This document shows, in pieces, positions 33,985 through 43,558 of a stretch of DNA of 64,000 nucleotides (positions within the stretch are counted from its first letter, which is position 1; the number at the start of each line of letters is the position of its first letter). Source of the DNA: Pannonibacter carbonis. Its GTDB lineage: Bacteria > Pseudomonadota > Alphaproteobacteria > Rhizobiales > Stappiaceae. Under the pieces are notes generated by a model. That model did not search any database. It worked only from the letters and a program-made list of their open reading frames with translations, and was not told the DNA's origin. Where the stretch lies: positions 62,001 through 126,000 of the forward strand of contig NZ_PUDR01000011.1 of assembly GCF_003012935.1 (NCBI RefSeq), in the 5' to 3' direction. A program made the translations under genes and the position numbers.

Positions 33985-35954
33985 TGGCGGGCTCAGCCAA
34001 GCCGTTGCTGCGACCACAGGACCGCAACCGCCAGACTGGCGTCATTGTCGTCGCTCTGCTGTCAGTCCTGGCGGCGGCAATGATTGCCCAGAGTTCGGCC
34101 TGGCGACTGCTTGATGCGCGCCTGTTCGACTACCTGTCAACGCTGCAGCCACCGCAACAGCCAGACACTTCCATTGTCATCGTCGCAATCGACGAACCGT
34201 CCTTTGCAGAAATCGGTCAACGCTGGCCCTGGCCGCGTGACCTACATGCTGCGCTAGTCACATCGTTGCGCAAGGCAGGCGCGCGGGTGATCGGCCTCGA
34301 CATCATCATGGCAGAGCCCTCGGATCCGGACGCGGATGCGGCACTGGCAGCCACGATGGGCCCGGATGTCGTGTTGGCAGCGGACGAAACCCTGATCGAA
34401 ACGCCGCAGGCAACGTCGCTTGTCCGTGTGGAACCCTTGCCGGAGTTGCTGCAAAACGGCGCGCGTATCGGCCTGTCCTCCGTTGTTCTTGATGGTGATG
34501 GCACGCTTCGTCGCATTCCGCCCTATGACGACAGCTTTGCCCGGCAGCTTCTGGCGGCTGCCGGCACGCCGCAGCCATCGCTTCAACCCGGTTTGATGCA
34601 GGTGTTCGGCCCTGCGAGGACCTACCCAACAATTTCCTACTATCAGGCCCTCGATCCGGCCCGTTTCCTGCCAGAGGGCTTTCTGGCCGGCAAAACCGTG
34701 CTGGTCGGGTTGTCGATGCAGTCGGCCCCGACCGTAGACGCCGGCGGAGCGGATGCCTATTCGACGTCGTGGACGCCCGCAACCGGCCGGCTGGTGCCGG
34801 GCGTTGAAATCCAGGCGACACTTGCGGACAACCTTGCACATGGGCTGACCATCCGCCCTGCGACACCTGCGACCGGCCTCATTCTTTGCGCTGTCGCCGG
34901 ATTGCTGGCTGCGGCGCTCGTCTGGCACGGCACCAGCTGGCGCACCCTGATCGCCGGGACCGCAAGCCTTGCGTTCGGGGGGATTGCGGCCTATTTCGCC
35001 CTTCGATTTGGCCGCGTTTCCGTGTCGCCGCTGGCACCAAGCCTTGTGATCCTGAGCACGGGACTGATCCAGTTCACGCGCGACTTCATTGCAGAACGCA
35101 GGCTTCGTCAGGAGGTCACGCGAGCCTTCTCCCGCTATTTGTCGCCAGTGCTGGTGGAGCGGCTGGCGCGAGACCCGGCGCAGCTGCGACTTGGCGGCGA
35201 GCGGCGCATGATCACCGTGCTCTTCTCCGACGTCCGGGGCTTTACCTCGATTGCTGAGACCATGCAGGACGAGCCCGAACGGCTGACCCTGCTCATCAAC
35301 CGCATCCTCGATCCGCTGACACAGATTATCCTGGCGCGCGGCGGCACGATCGACAAGTACATGGGCGATGCGGTGATGGCCTTCTGGAATGCTCCGCTCG
35401 ATGATCCGGATCATGTGGCCAATGCGGTGACCGCCGGGCTGGAGATGGTCGCAGCGATCGCCCGGCTGAACACGGAACTCGCGGCCGAAACGGGAGCAGG
35501 ATCCGATCCGCTGGAAATCCGTATCGGGGTCGGCATCGAAACCGGCATGTGCTTTGTCGGCAATTTCGGGTCGAGCCACCGCTACGATTACTCCGTGCTC
35601 GGTGACACGGTGAACCTCGCATCGCGGCTCGAAGGGCTGACAAAAAGCTATGACGTACCGTTGCTGATCGGCCCCCAGGCAGCCGCACGGCTGCCGGAGG
35701 GCCTAGATGCGCTCGACATCGATCTGGCAGAGGTCAAGGGCAAGAGCCAGCGTGTCCCGGTCGCAACGGTGGTGCGGAACGAAGATCCTGCCATCCTGGC
35801 AGCGCACAGCCGGCTCATGCGGGCCTTATTTGCCGGGCTTCGGGATGACGTCGAACGGGAGGCCGCCAGCTTGTCCGACGCCCGCCCTGCCCTCTCCGGG
35901 TTCTATGACACCCTGCCTGGCCGCCTTACCCCTGAAGGTAGAGACCCGGACTAG
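33984..35954 (+). CDS. CHASE2-domain class III adenylate/guanylate cyclase
   Basis: The 656-residue inner-membrane protein has one N-terminal membrane segment (about 20-40), a periplasmic CHASE2 domain (about 40-300, with VIVAIDEPSFAEIGQRWPWPR), three more membrane segments (about 305-375) and a C-terminal class III cyclase domain (about 400-600). Metal-binding Asp residues are seen in LFSDVRGFT and DKYMGDAV, and SVLGDTVNLASRLE is the transition-state region. It makes a cyclic nucleotide (cAMP more likely than cGMP) in response to an unknown periplasmic signal. I use ATG 33984, which overlaps the previous stop, rather than an earlier in-frame start within the barrel gene. Confidence 0.9.
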   Translation: MAGSAKPLLRPQDRNRQTGVIVVALLSVLAAAMIAQSSAWRLLDARLFDYLSTLQPPQQPDTSIVIVAIDEPSFAEIGQRWPWPRDLHAALVTSLRKAGARVIGLDIIMAEPSDPDADAALAATMGPDVVLAADETLIETPQATSLVRVEPLPELLQNGARIGLSSVVLDGDGTLRRIPPYDDSFARQLLAAAGTPQPSLQPGLMQVFGPARTYPTISYYQALDPARFLPEGFLAGKTVLVGLSMQSAPTVDAGGADAYSTSWTPATGRLVPGVEIQATLADNLAHGLTIRPATPATGLILCAVAGLLAAALVWHGTSWRTLIAGTASLAFGGIAAYFALRFGRVSVSPLAPSLVILSTGLIQFTRDFIAERRLRQEVTRAFSRYLSPVLVERLARDPAQLRLGGERRMITVLFSDVRGFTSIAETMQDEPERLTLLINRILDPLTQIILARGGTIDKYMGDAVMAFWNAPLDDPDHVANAVTAGLEMVAAIARLNTELAAETGAGSDPLEIRIGVGIETGMCFVGNFGSSHRYDYSVLGDTVNLASRLEGLTKSYDVPLLIGPQAAARLPEGLDALDIDLAEVKGKSQRVPVATVVRNEDPAILAAHSRLMRALFAGLRDDVEREAASLSDARPALSGFYDTLPGRLTPEGRDPD

Positions 35955-37390
35955 CGCACCAGCGCCGAGCGGTCGCGGGCGAGGTACTGGCCTTGGGCCT
36001 GTCCAACGAGCTGACCGTTGGAGACGACGCGCTTGCCCCGGACCATGACCTCGACCGGCCAGCCGGTGACCTTGATGCCGGCGAAGGGCGTGTAGTCGGC
36101 GCCGTGGTGCAGGATGTCATTGTCGATGACCACCTCGCGGGCCGGATCCCAGATGGCGATGTCGGCATCAGCCCCGATCGCGATGGTGCCCTTGCGCGGA
36201 TAGAGCCCGTACAGCTTGGCGTGATTGGTGGAGGTGAGCGCCACGAAGCGGTTGATGTCAATGCGGCCCTTGCCGACGCCTTCGGAGAAGAGCAGCGGCA
36301 GGCGGGTCTCGACGCCGGGAATGCCGTTCGGGATCCAGCGAAAGCTGCGCTTGCCCTTTTCGTTGAGCTTGCCCTGGTCGTCCTCGAAGCGGAACGGGCA
36401 ATGGTCGGAGGAGAAGAGGTCGAAGACGCCGCGCTCCAGCCCGTCCCAGCAGGCATCCTGGCTTGCCTTGTCGCGCGGCGGCGGCGAGCAGACGTATTTG
36501 GCGCCGTCCATGCCGGCAAGATCAAGGTCATCGGCGGTCAGGAACAGATACTGCGGGCAGGTCTCGCCGGCGACTTTGCTGCCGCGCTGGCGTGCCCGCT
36601 CGATCTCCTCCATCGCCTCGCGGTTGGAGACATGGACGATGACGATCGGCACGTCGACGATCTCGGCCAGCGACAGGGCACGGTGGGTGGCTTCCCGTTC
36701 GGCGGCGACCGGGCGGCTGGAGGCATGGAACTTCGGCGCGGTCTCGCCGGCGGCCTCGTGCCGGCCGATGAGATAGCGGATCGCGTCCTCGTTCTCGCAG
36801 TGGACCATGACCAGCGCACCGCAACCGCGCGCGGCGTCCAGCGTTGCCAGGATCTCGTCATCGCGCAAGCGCAGGCCCTCGTAGGTCATGAAGACCTTGA
36901 TCGAGGTGTAGCCGTCCTCGACCAGCGCCGGCATTTCCTGACCCAGCACGTCGGCGGTGGGCTCGGTGACGACGAGATGGAAGCCGACGTCGATGTGGCA
37001 CTTGCCTTCGGCCTTGGCGTGATAGTCCTTCAGCGACTGGCGCAGGCCCTTGCCCTTTTCCTGCATGCAGAAGGTGAGCACGGTGGTGTTTCCGCCAAAG
37101 GCCGCGGAGCGGGTGCCACTCTCGAAGTCATCGGCCATGACGATGCCCTCGCCGGAGGGCTGGTCGAGGTGGACATGACTGTCGATGCCGCCCGGCAGCA
37201 CCAGCCGTCCGGTGGCGTCGATGATCTCGACCGCGCTGCCGGCACCTGCGGAAAGCCCTTCAGCCAGCCCCTCAGCAAGAGCAACGATGCGGCCGCCGCG
37301 AATGCCGACATCGCAGCGCATGGTGTCGCTGGCGGTGACGACGGTGCCGTTGACGATGATGGTGTCGAAGGTCTGGGCGCCAAGGCTCAT
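35951..37390 (-). CDS. Dihydropyrimidinase/hydantoinase-family cyclic amidohydrolase
   Basis: The 479-residue TIM-barrel amidohydrolase has zinc ligands His72 and His74 (DSHVHLD), the Lys165 that is carbamylated in this family (TSIKVFMTY), and further ligands in MVHCEN, VHVSN and SSDHCP. It opens cyclic amide rings such as dihydrouracil or hydantoins. ATG 37390 has GGAG upstream and gives the normal family length; the frame extends 32 codons further without similarity. Its stop overlaps the stop of the convergent cyclase gene in the four bases CTAG. Substrate class (pyrimidine or hydantoin) is open. Confidence 0.9.
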   Translation of the reverse strand: MSLGAQTFDTIIVNGTVVTASDTMRCDVGIRGGRIVALAEGLAEGLSAGAGSAVEIIDATGRLVLPGGIDSHVHLDQPSGEGIVMADDFESGTRSAAFGGNTTVLTFCMQEKGKGLRQSLKDYHAKAEGKCHIDVGFHLVVTEPTADVLGQEMPALVEDGYTSIKVFMTYEGLRLRDDEILATLDAARGCGALVMVHCENEDAIRYLIGRHEAAGETAPKFHASSRPVAAEREATHRALSLAEIVDVPIVIVHVSNREAMEEIERARQRGSKVAGETCPQYLFLTADDLDLAGMDGAKYVCSPPPRDKASQDACWDGLERGVFDLFSSDHCPFRFEDDQGKLNEKGKRSFRWIPNGIPGVETRLPLLFSEGVGKGRIDINRFVALTSTNHAKLYGLYPRKGTIAIGADADIAIWDPAREVVIDNDILHHGADYTPFAGIKVTGWPVEVMVRGKRVVSNGQLVGQAQGQYLARDRSALVR

Positions 37391-37464
37391 GCGGGGTCTC
37401 CGGCGAAAAGGGCAAGGATCAGGACCGGCAGCGGCGCCGCCGGTCTGTTTGCTCGAACAGCTCT

Positions 37465-37505
37465 CCGTCATCCCGGCCAAGCGCAAGCGCGAGCCGGGAG
37501 GACGG
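37465..37505. repeat. Palindromic REP-like hairpin
   Basis: CCGTC-TCCCGGC (37465-37477) pairs with GCCGGGA-GACGG (37493-37505) around a 15-base loop, with one unpaired base in each arm. It lies between the class V enzyme stop and the hydrolase start, both leftward. The CGTCATCC start is like the element at 27041. It may work as a terminator for the upstream gene. Confidence 0.6.
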
Positions 37506-37535
37506 CAAGGGTGCAGGCGAACAGAACCCGGACCG

Positions 37536-38798
37536 TCAGGCCGCCGTGGAGGCGGTGGCGGCGCCGAGGAGGCGCTCGAAGGCGGCGGTCAGGTGATCGA
37601 CCTCCTCGAGCCTGTTGTAATGGACCATGGAGACACGGACCATGCCGCCCTCCCCGGTCTCGCCAAGATATTCGGCAAGGCGGCGGGAGTGGAAGTCGCC
37701 GTGGCGGATGGCGACTTTCTCGTGGTCCATGGCGCGGCAGACCTCGCCGGAGTCGCGGCCGTCGAAGCGGAAGGCAATGGTCGGGATGCGGGTGCCGTCG
37801 GCATTGGAGCGCTTGCCGATGATGCGGCAGTCGTTGCGCGCGCCGAGCCAGGCAAGAAGCCGGTCGGTGAGCGCATTCTCCTGGGCCGTGATGGCGGCAA
37901 AGGCGGCTGTGATCAGGCTGCGCGTGTCGCCGCTTGCCCCGGCGCGGCGGCCAACCTCGCTGAGGTAATCAACTATGCCGCAGACCGAATAGGCGAGTTC
38001 ATAGCAGGCGTTGCCCGGCTCCAGCTTCGCCGGCACTTTGTCCTTGGCGTAGAAGTAGTGATAGAGCGTGTCGAGCCCTTCGAGCAGCTCGTAGCGGCCA
38101 TACATCATGGCGTAATGCGGGCCGTAGGTCTTGTAGAGGCTGAAGACATAGTAGTCGGCATCGAGGGCCTGCACGTCGACCAGCCGGTGCGGCGCATAGG
38201 CAACCGCGTCGACGCAGAGCAGCGCGCCGCGCGCGTGGACGAAATCAGCGATCTCGCGCACCGGATTGATGTGGCCAAGGATGTTGGACACGTGGGTGAC
38301 GCAGACCAGCTTCGTACGTGCGCTCACCAAGGGCGCGAGATCGGCGAGATCCAGCGTGAACGTATCCTTGTTGAGCGGCCAGAACCGCACGACGACGCCG
38401 GCAGCCTGCAGCCGGTCCCAGGGGCCGATGTTGGATTCGTGGTCGCTGACGGTGACGATGATCTCGTCGCCAGGCTGCAGCTGGCTCTGCATCGCCTTGG
38501 CAAGGTTCTGCAGCAATTGCGTGGTGGAGGCACCAAAGACGATCTCTTCCGGCCGGCGGGCGTTGACCAGATGCATGGCCGCGGTGCGGGCTTCCAGCAT
38601 GGCGGAAGCCGCGGCGAGCGAAACCTCGTAAGTGCCGCCGATCTGGACGTTCTTCTCGGTCAGGAAGGTGTTGATCCGCGCCAGCGCCGGGGCGCAGATC
38701 TGCGAACCACCAGCATTGTCGAAGAAGGTCCAGCCGCGCGACAGGCCGGGGAACTGGCTGCGGACATGATCCACGTCCAGGGCGATGGGAGAGGGCAT
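37536..38798 (-). CDS. Class V PLP-dependent enzyme (cysteine desulfurase-like)
   Basis: The 420-residue protein has the fold and motifs of the class V aminotransferase superfamily: FFDNAGGSQ near the N-terminus, the stacking His120 (SDHESN), Asp197 (LCVDAVAYAP) and the PLP-binding Lys223 (SLYKTYGPH). I start it at ATG 38798, which has GGAG 8 bases upstream; the longer frame adds 60 residues unlike the family. It may be a cysteine desulfurase-like lyase or an epimerase. No Isc/Suf partner is near, so a role in iron-sulfur assembly is unlikely, and the neighbouring cyclic amidohydrolase hints at amino-acid or pyrimidine catabolism. Confidence 0.85.
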   Translation of the reverse strand: MPSPIALDVDHVRSQFPGLSRGWTFFDNAGGSQICAPALARINTFLTEKNVQIGGTYEVSLAAASAMLEARTAAMHLVNARRPEEIVFGASTTQLLQNLAKAMQSQLQPGDEIIVTVSDHESNIGPWDRLQAAGVVVRFWPLNKDTFTLDLADLAPLVSARTKLVCVTHVSNILGHINPVREIADFVHARGALLCVDAVAYAPHRLVDVQALDADYYVFSLYKTYGPHYAMMYGRYELLEGLDTLYHYFYAKDKVPAKLEPGNACYELAYSVCGIVDYLSEVGRRAGASGDTRSLITAAFAAITAQENALTDRLLAWLGARNDCRIIGKRSNADGTRIPTIAFRFDGRDSGEVCRAMDHEKVAIRHGDFHSRRLAEYLGETGEGGMVRVSMVHYNRLEEVDHLTAAFERLLGAATASTAA

Positions 38799-39184
38799 GC
38801 AAAAGTCTCCAGAAACGGCCGATCCGCACCGTCGGTCTTGCAATCCGGTGCTGACCGCATCAGGCGGGCGGATAAACCCATGCAGGCAGACAAACATGGG
38901 AGCCATCGACATGCAAGCGCCAGAGCATGTCCTCCAAGGGGGCCTCTCGGGACCCGTGATCTGATGCTCCGGAATCACGCAACCCGACTTCCCGCCTGGC
39001 GTGAAAACCGCGTCGTACCAAGGGGTTCAGATGGCATCGGTCGACGTCCGACGGGTGTAAGGCGACGGAGAACCGCAGGTTTCCGGCCCCCGCCGGCCTT
39101 CATCGTTCCGCAACAATCGCGATGCACGCCCGTCATTGAAGCCCCGTATGAAGACCCCGCGTCTGAAGGCGGGGAAGCGGGGCC
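38799..39184. other. Divergent gap between class V enzyme and Ugp-like operon
   Basis: No gene is supported in these 386 bases. It must contain leftward and rightward promoters, but I see no strong match. Just before the rightward ATPase start, CCCCGC (39155-39160) and GCGGGG (39169-39174) form a hairpin 10 bases from the ATG, which could mask the ribosome binding site. Confidence 0.4.
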
Positions 39185-40345
39185 ATGGCCGGGATCGTTG
39201 TCGAGAATGTTACGAAGTCCTTCGGGGACACGAAGGTCCTGCGCGGGGTGTCGCTGAGCGTCGCGGACGGGGAATTCGTGTCGCTGGTCGGCCCGTCGGG
39301 CTGCGGCAAGACCACCTTGATGCGGATCATCGCCGGGCTGGAGACCGTCACATCCGGCGAGGTGTCGATCAGCGCGCGGCAGGTGACCCGTCTGCGCGCC
39401 GCCGACCGCGACGTGGCGATGGTGTTCCAGAATTACGCGCTCTATCCGCATCTGACCGTGCGCCAGAACATGGCCGTGCCGCTGGTGATGCGCCGCCTGA
39501 CGACGGCTGAACGCCTGCCCTTTGCCGGCAAGGTTCTGCCTTCCGCCCGGGCCAAGCTCGCCCAGATCCGGACAGACGTGACGCACGCAGCCGAACTTCT
39601 GGCCATCGACGGGCTGATGGAGCGCAAGCCGGCGCAGCTCTCCGGCGGCCAGCGCCAGCGCGTCGCCCTCGGCCGCGCCATCGTGCGCAAGCCCAGCGCC
39701 TTCCTGATGGACGAGCCGCTGTCGAACCTGGACGCGGCGCTGCGCGTGACCACAAGGACCGAGATCGTCGCGCTGCATCGCCGTGTCGGCGCTTCGACGG
39801 TCTATGTCACCCATGACCAGTCCGAAGCCATGACCATGTCGGACCGCATTGCGGTGATGATGCAGGGCGAGCTGCTGCAGGTGGCCACCCCGGAAGAAAT
39901 TTACGCCAATCCGGTTGATCTGCGCGTTGCGCGTTTCATCGGCTCGCCGGCGATCAATCAGATTTCGGCTAACGTAACCTCATCCGGCGTCGTCGAGGTA
40001 CAGGGCCAGCCGGTCGGGCTGGTGTCGCCGGCACGCGGGCCCGTCGTCCTCACCATCCGTCCGGAAGACCTGACACTGGGTTCGCAGGGCCTTGCCGGAA
40101 CGGTCGAACACGTTGAATTCCTGGGTGAAAGCGTGCTGCTGCATGCAAGGCTTGGCGGCGGCGAGCTGGTGATTGCCCGCGTCGCACCCTCGGACCGGGC
40201 ACATCTCGGCATCGGCCGGCCGGTGGCGCTTGCACTGCGGCTGGACCGCGCGATGCTGTTTGCCACAAGCAACGAGCGCCTCGCCTGCGCGCCGACGGAT
40301 GACGTGGCAGCCGCACCTGTTAACCGGGAGGCGGTGAATGGCTGA
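39185..40345 (+). CDS. ABC transporter ATPase, UgpC/MalK-like
   Basis: The 386-residue ATPase has GPSGCGKTT, LSGGQRQRVALGRA, FLMDEPLSNLD and VTHDQSEA, followed by a C-terminal OB/TOBE region from about residue 260. It powers the two permeases that follow. Its 3' end overlaps the first permease start by 8 bases. In this operon the ATPase gene comes first and the binding-protein gene last, which is less usual than the reverse order. Confidence 0.93.
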   Translation: MAGIVVENVTKSFGDTKVLRGVSLSVADGEFVSLVGPSGCGKTTLMRIIAGLETVTSGEVSISARQVTRLRAADRDVAMVFQNYALYPHLTVRQNMAVPLVMRRLTTAERLPFAGKVLPSARAKLAQIRTDVTHAAELLAIDGLMERKPAQLSGGQRQRVALGRAIVRKPSAFLMDEPLSNLDAALRVTTRTEIVALHRRVGASTVYVTHDQSEAMTMSDRIAVMMQGELLQVATPEEIYANPVDLRVARFIGSPAINQISANVTSSGVVEVQGQPVGLVSPARGPVVLTIRPEDLTLGSQGLAGTVEHVEFLGESVLLHARLGGGELVIARVAPSDRAHLGIGRPVALALRLDRAMLFATSNERLACAPTDDVAAAPVNREAVNG

Positions 40346-41279
40346 CCTTGCGCTGACCTCCGGCACAGCCATGCCGCGCGAGGGTGTTGCCGCGCGGCAG
40401 ACGCGCGGCTTCGGCACCATCCTCGTCGCCTGGATGCTGATGCTGCCGGCCATCGTCACCTATGTCCTGATGATCCTCTTGCCGCTTGTCGTCGTTTTGG
40501 CGCTGGCCTTCACCGACTATGAATTCGGCGCTCCTGGCTTCCGCTTCATCGGTCTCGACAACTTCGCCGAGATGCTGGGCGACCGGACCTTCGGCGCCTC
40601 GATCCGCAACACGCTCGTCTATTCGCTGTTCGTGGTGCCGCTGTCGATCGGCATCGCGCTGCTGCTGGCCGTGCTGATCGAGGCCGGCGCGCGCGGACGG
40701 GCCTTCTTCCGGGCCGTGTTCTTCCTGCCGGTCGTGTCGCTGACGGTGGCCATGGCCACGGCCTGGCAGTATCTGCTGCATCCCTCCATCGGGCCGCTGA
40801 ACGCGGTGCTGCGCGATCTCGGCCTCGGCACGCCCAACTGGCTGGGTGCCTCCGAGTGGGTACTGGTGTCGCTGGGCTTCATCGGCGTCTGGGAAAACGT
40901 CGGCTTCAACCTGGTGCTGTTCCTGGCCGGACTGACGGCGATCCCGCGCGATCTCTATGCCGCCGCCGAGATCGACGGAGTGCGCAGCGGCTGGTCGAAG
41001 TTCTGGCTGGTGACCTGGCCAATGCTGGGGCCGACGCTTCTCTTCGTGCTCATCATCACCATGACCCGGGCGATCCGCGTGTTCGACACGGTGCAGACCC
41101 TGACCCAGGGCGGACCGAACAACGCGTCCGAGGTGCTGCTGCGCACGATCTATCAGGAAGCCTTCCACTATTTCCGCTTCGGCTATTCGGCCGCCGTGAC
41201 GCTGGTGTTCCTCGCCATCGTGCTGGCGCTGATGCTGGTCCAGACGCGGCTCATCGACCGGCGGGTGCATTATGGCTGA
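40338..41279 (+). CDS. ABC transporter permease, UgpA/MalF-like
   Basis: The 313-residue inner-membrane permease has about six hydrophobic segments and the EAA-type loop AAEIDGVRSGWSKFWLVTWP. It is the first of two permeases in a CUT1-type (carbohydrate or glycerol-phosphate) importer. It overlaps the ATPase end and the next permease start by 8 bases each, so translation is coupled. Confidence 0.92.
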   Translation: MADLALTSGTAMPREGVAARQTRGFGTILVAWMLMLPAIVTYVLMILLPLVVVLALAFTDYEFGAPGFRFIGLDNFAEMLGDRTFGASIRNTLVYSLFVVPLSIGIALLLAVLIEAGARGRAFFRAVFFLPVVSLTVAMATAWQYLLHPSIGPLNAVLRDLGLGTPNWLGASEWVLVSLGFIGVWENVGFNLVLFLAGLTAIPRDLYAAAEIDGVRSGWSKFWLVTWPMLGPTLLFVLIITMTRAIRVFDTVQTLTQGGPNNASEVLLRTIYQEAFHYFRFGYSAAVTLVFLAIVLALMLVQTRLIDRRVHYG

Positions 41280-42117
41280 ACCGAACGCAACGCGGTCCCT
41301 GACCGCCGACCTGCCGCGCCTGGCGCTGCTGGGGCTGGCCGCCTTCATCGCGCTCGCGCCCTATCTCTGGATGATCTCGGTATCGATGAAGCCGCAGAGC
41401 GAGGTCTTTGCCGCCTCGCTGGATCTCATCCCGAACGAGCTGGCCCTGATCGAGAACTACGGCAAGGTGCTGGAGCGGGTGCCGGTCGGCACCTACATCC
41501 TCAACGGCCTGATCGTCTGCTTCGGCATCCTGGTGTTCCAGATCCTCTTTGCCGTGCCGGCCGCCTATGCGCTCGCCAAGCTGAATTTCCCCGGCCGCGA
41601 CATCGTCTTCGGCTTCGTCATGCTGGGCCTGCTGGTGCCCTACCAGACGACGGCGCTGCCGCTCTACATCGGCTTTGCCACCACGGGCCTGCTCGACACC
41701 TACACCGCGCTGATTGCCCCGTTTGTCTGTTCGGTGTTTGCGATCTTCCTGTTCCGCCAGTTCTTCCGCGCGCTGCCCGATGACCTCATCAACGCGGCGC
41801 GGATCGACGGCATGGGCGAGTTCTCCATCGTCTGGCGCGTGATCCTGCCCAACGCCTGGCCAGCTGCCACCGCCTTCGCGATCTTCTCCGTGGTGGCGCA
41901 CTGGAACGACCTGTTCTGGCCGCTGGTGGTGGTGCAGAAGGGCGACCTCTACACCCCGGCCATGGGCATCCTCGCCTTCCGCAGTGTCGAGGCCGGCGAG
42001 GACTACGGCGCGCTGATGGCCGCCGCCCTGCTCGTCACCGCCCCGCTCGTCATCGCCTTCCTGTTTGCCCAGCGACGCTTCATCGAGGGCATCACCATGA
42101 CCGGTCTGAAAGGCTAG
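41272..42117 (+). CDS. ABC transporter permease, UgpE/MalG-like
   Basis: The 281-residue permease has the EAA loop NAARIDGMGEFSIVWRVILP and about six membrane segments. It forms the channel with the UgpA-like subunit. The protein ends shortly after FIEGITMTGLKG, the typical end of the CUT1 second permease, so it is complete. Confidence 0.92.
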   Translation: MAEPNATRSLTADLPRLALLGLAAFIALAPYLWMISVSMKPQSEVFAASLDLIPNELALIENYGKVLERVPVGTYILNGLIVCFGILVFQILFAVPAAYALAKLNFPGRDIVFGFVMLGLLVPYQTTALPLYIGFATTGLLDTYTALIAPFVCSVFAIFLFRQFFRALPDDLINAARIDGMGEFSIVWRVILPNAWPAATAFAIFSVVAHWNDLFWPLVVVQKGDLYTPAMGILAFRSVEAGEDYGALMAAALLVTAPLVIAFLFAQRRFIEGITMTGLKG

Positions 42118-42145
42118 GCCGGTCCTTTTCCCAAGGACGTGAACC

Positions 42146-43438
42146 ATGAGCATCGAGATGAACATCACGCGCCGTCACACGCTCGCCCTCCTGGGCGGTG
42201 CGTCCGCAGGCCTCTTCATGCCGGCCATCGCCCGTGCCAATGTCACGGAAATCTCCGCGCATTACTCCATGCCGGCGATCTTCCAGCCGGCCCAGGAAGC
42301 CGTGCTCGCCGCCTTCTCGGCCAAGCACCCGGAAGTGAAGGTCACCTACGTCAACCCGACGCCGACCTATGAAGACGGCGCCCAGCTGCTGCTGCGCAAC
42401 GCCACCACCGGCAACATGCCTGACGTGTCGTTCCAGGGCCTGAACCGCCTGCGCATGTTCGCCGAGCGCGGCATTGCCGTCGACCTGACGCCGATGCTGG
42501 CACAGCTGGGTGACCCGGTGGAGTTTGGCTATTCCAAGCCGATCCTCGGCCTCGGCTTCCACGGCGGCATGCAGGCTGGCCTCGCCTTCGCCACCTCGAA
42601 CCCGATCAGCTATTACAACGTCGACCTGTTCAAGAAGGCCGGCCTCAACCCGGACGCCTTCCCGACCACCTGGGATGGCGTGATCGAGAACGCCCAGAAG
42701 ATCCGCGCCCTTGGCAATGGCGTCGACGGCATGTTCTTCCGCTGGCCGGGCGATGACTGGATGTTCTCCGCCCTGCTCTATGGCCATGGCGGCCGCATGC
42801 TGAACGAAGCCGAGACCGAAGTCGCCTTCAACGGTGCCGAAGGCCTTGCCGCCCTGACCCTGCTGGACCGCTTCGTCAAGGAAGGCGGCATGCCGAACTA
42901 CGCCGGCACCGCTGACCTGCAGGCCTTTGCAGCTGGCCAGCTCGGCATGATGTTCCGCACCACTGCCCAGGTCCGCTCGATCGCCAACTCGGTCGGCACC
43001 AACTTCGAGCTGCGCACCACCACCCTGCCGGTCATCGACCCGGTCAAGGGCCGCCTGCCGACCGGTGGCGCCGGTGCCATGATCACCACCAAGGATGCCG
43101 CAAGACAAGAAGCCGCGTTCAAGTTCATCAAGTTCGCGACCTCCGCCGAGGGCACCGCTCTGATGGCCCAGAACACCGGCTACGTGCCCTGCAACCAGAT
43201 CGCCATCGACGACCCGCAGTATCTGGGTGAGTTCTATGCCCAGAACCCGCTGTTCCAGGCCGCGACCAAGCAGGTCCACCTGATGCAGCCGTGGTACGCC
43301 TTCCCGGGCCAGAACTCGGTGCGCGTGACCCAGGTGATGGTCGACAACCTTGCCCGCATCATCGAGCAGAAGGCAACGCCGGAAGTCGTGCTCGCCGACA
43401 TGGCAACGGAAGTCAGCAAGCTGATCCCGCGCAAGTAA
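42146..43438 (+). CDS. Extracellular solute-binding protein, UgpB-like, Tat-type signal
   Basis: The 430-residue binding protein belongs to the family 1 group. Its N-terminus carries a twin-arginine stretch (TRRHTLALLGG) followed by a hydrophobic core and a probable cleavage after IARA, so export by the Tat pathway is likely. In family terms it may bind glycerol 3-phosphate, its diesters or an oligosaccharide. An AAGGACG precedes the start. A strong hairpin terminator follows the stop. Confidence 0.9.
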   Translation: MSIEMNITRRHTLALLGGASAGLFMPAIARANVTEISAHYSMPAIFQPAQEAVLAAFSAKHPEVKVTYVNPTPTYEDGAQLLLRNATTGNMPDVSFQGLNRLRMFAERGIAVDLTPMLAQLGDPVEFGYSKPILGLGFHGGMQAGLAFATSNPISYYNVDLFKKAGLNPDAFPTTWDGVIENAQKIRALGNGVDGMFFRWPGDDWMFSALLYGHGGRMLNEAETEVAFNGAEGLAALTLLDRFVKEGGMPNYAGTADLQAFAAGQLGMMFRTTAQVRSIANSVGTNFELRTTTLPVIDPVKGRLPTGGAGAMITTKDAARQEAAFKFIKFATSAEGTALMAQNTGYVPCNQIAIDDPQYLGEFYAQNPLFQAATKQVHLMQPWYAFPGQNSVRVTQVMVDNLARIIEQKATPEVVLADMATEVSKLIPRK

Positions 43439-43448
43439 TCAGGACAAG

Positions 43449-43484
43449 AAAGCTGCGCGGCGCCCTCGCCGCGCAGCTTTCGCG
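43449..43484 (+). terminator. Intrinsic terminator after the UgpB-like gene
   Basis: A perfect 14-base stem (43449-43462 with 43467-43480) closes on a CCCT loop and ends in TTT. It lies 10 bases after the stop. The T-run is short, so some read-through into the phosphodiesterase gene is expected. Confidence 0.75.
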
Positions 43485-43558
43485 CCTCATGTGCAGGCCG
43501 CCTCTTGAACCCCATCGCCTTCACCTCTAACACCAAAAAGACCACGCAAGAGGATCCC

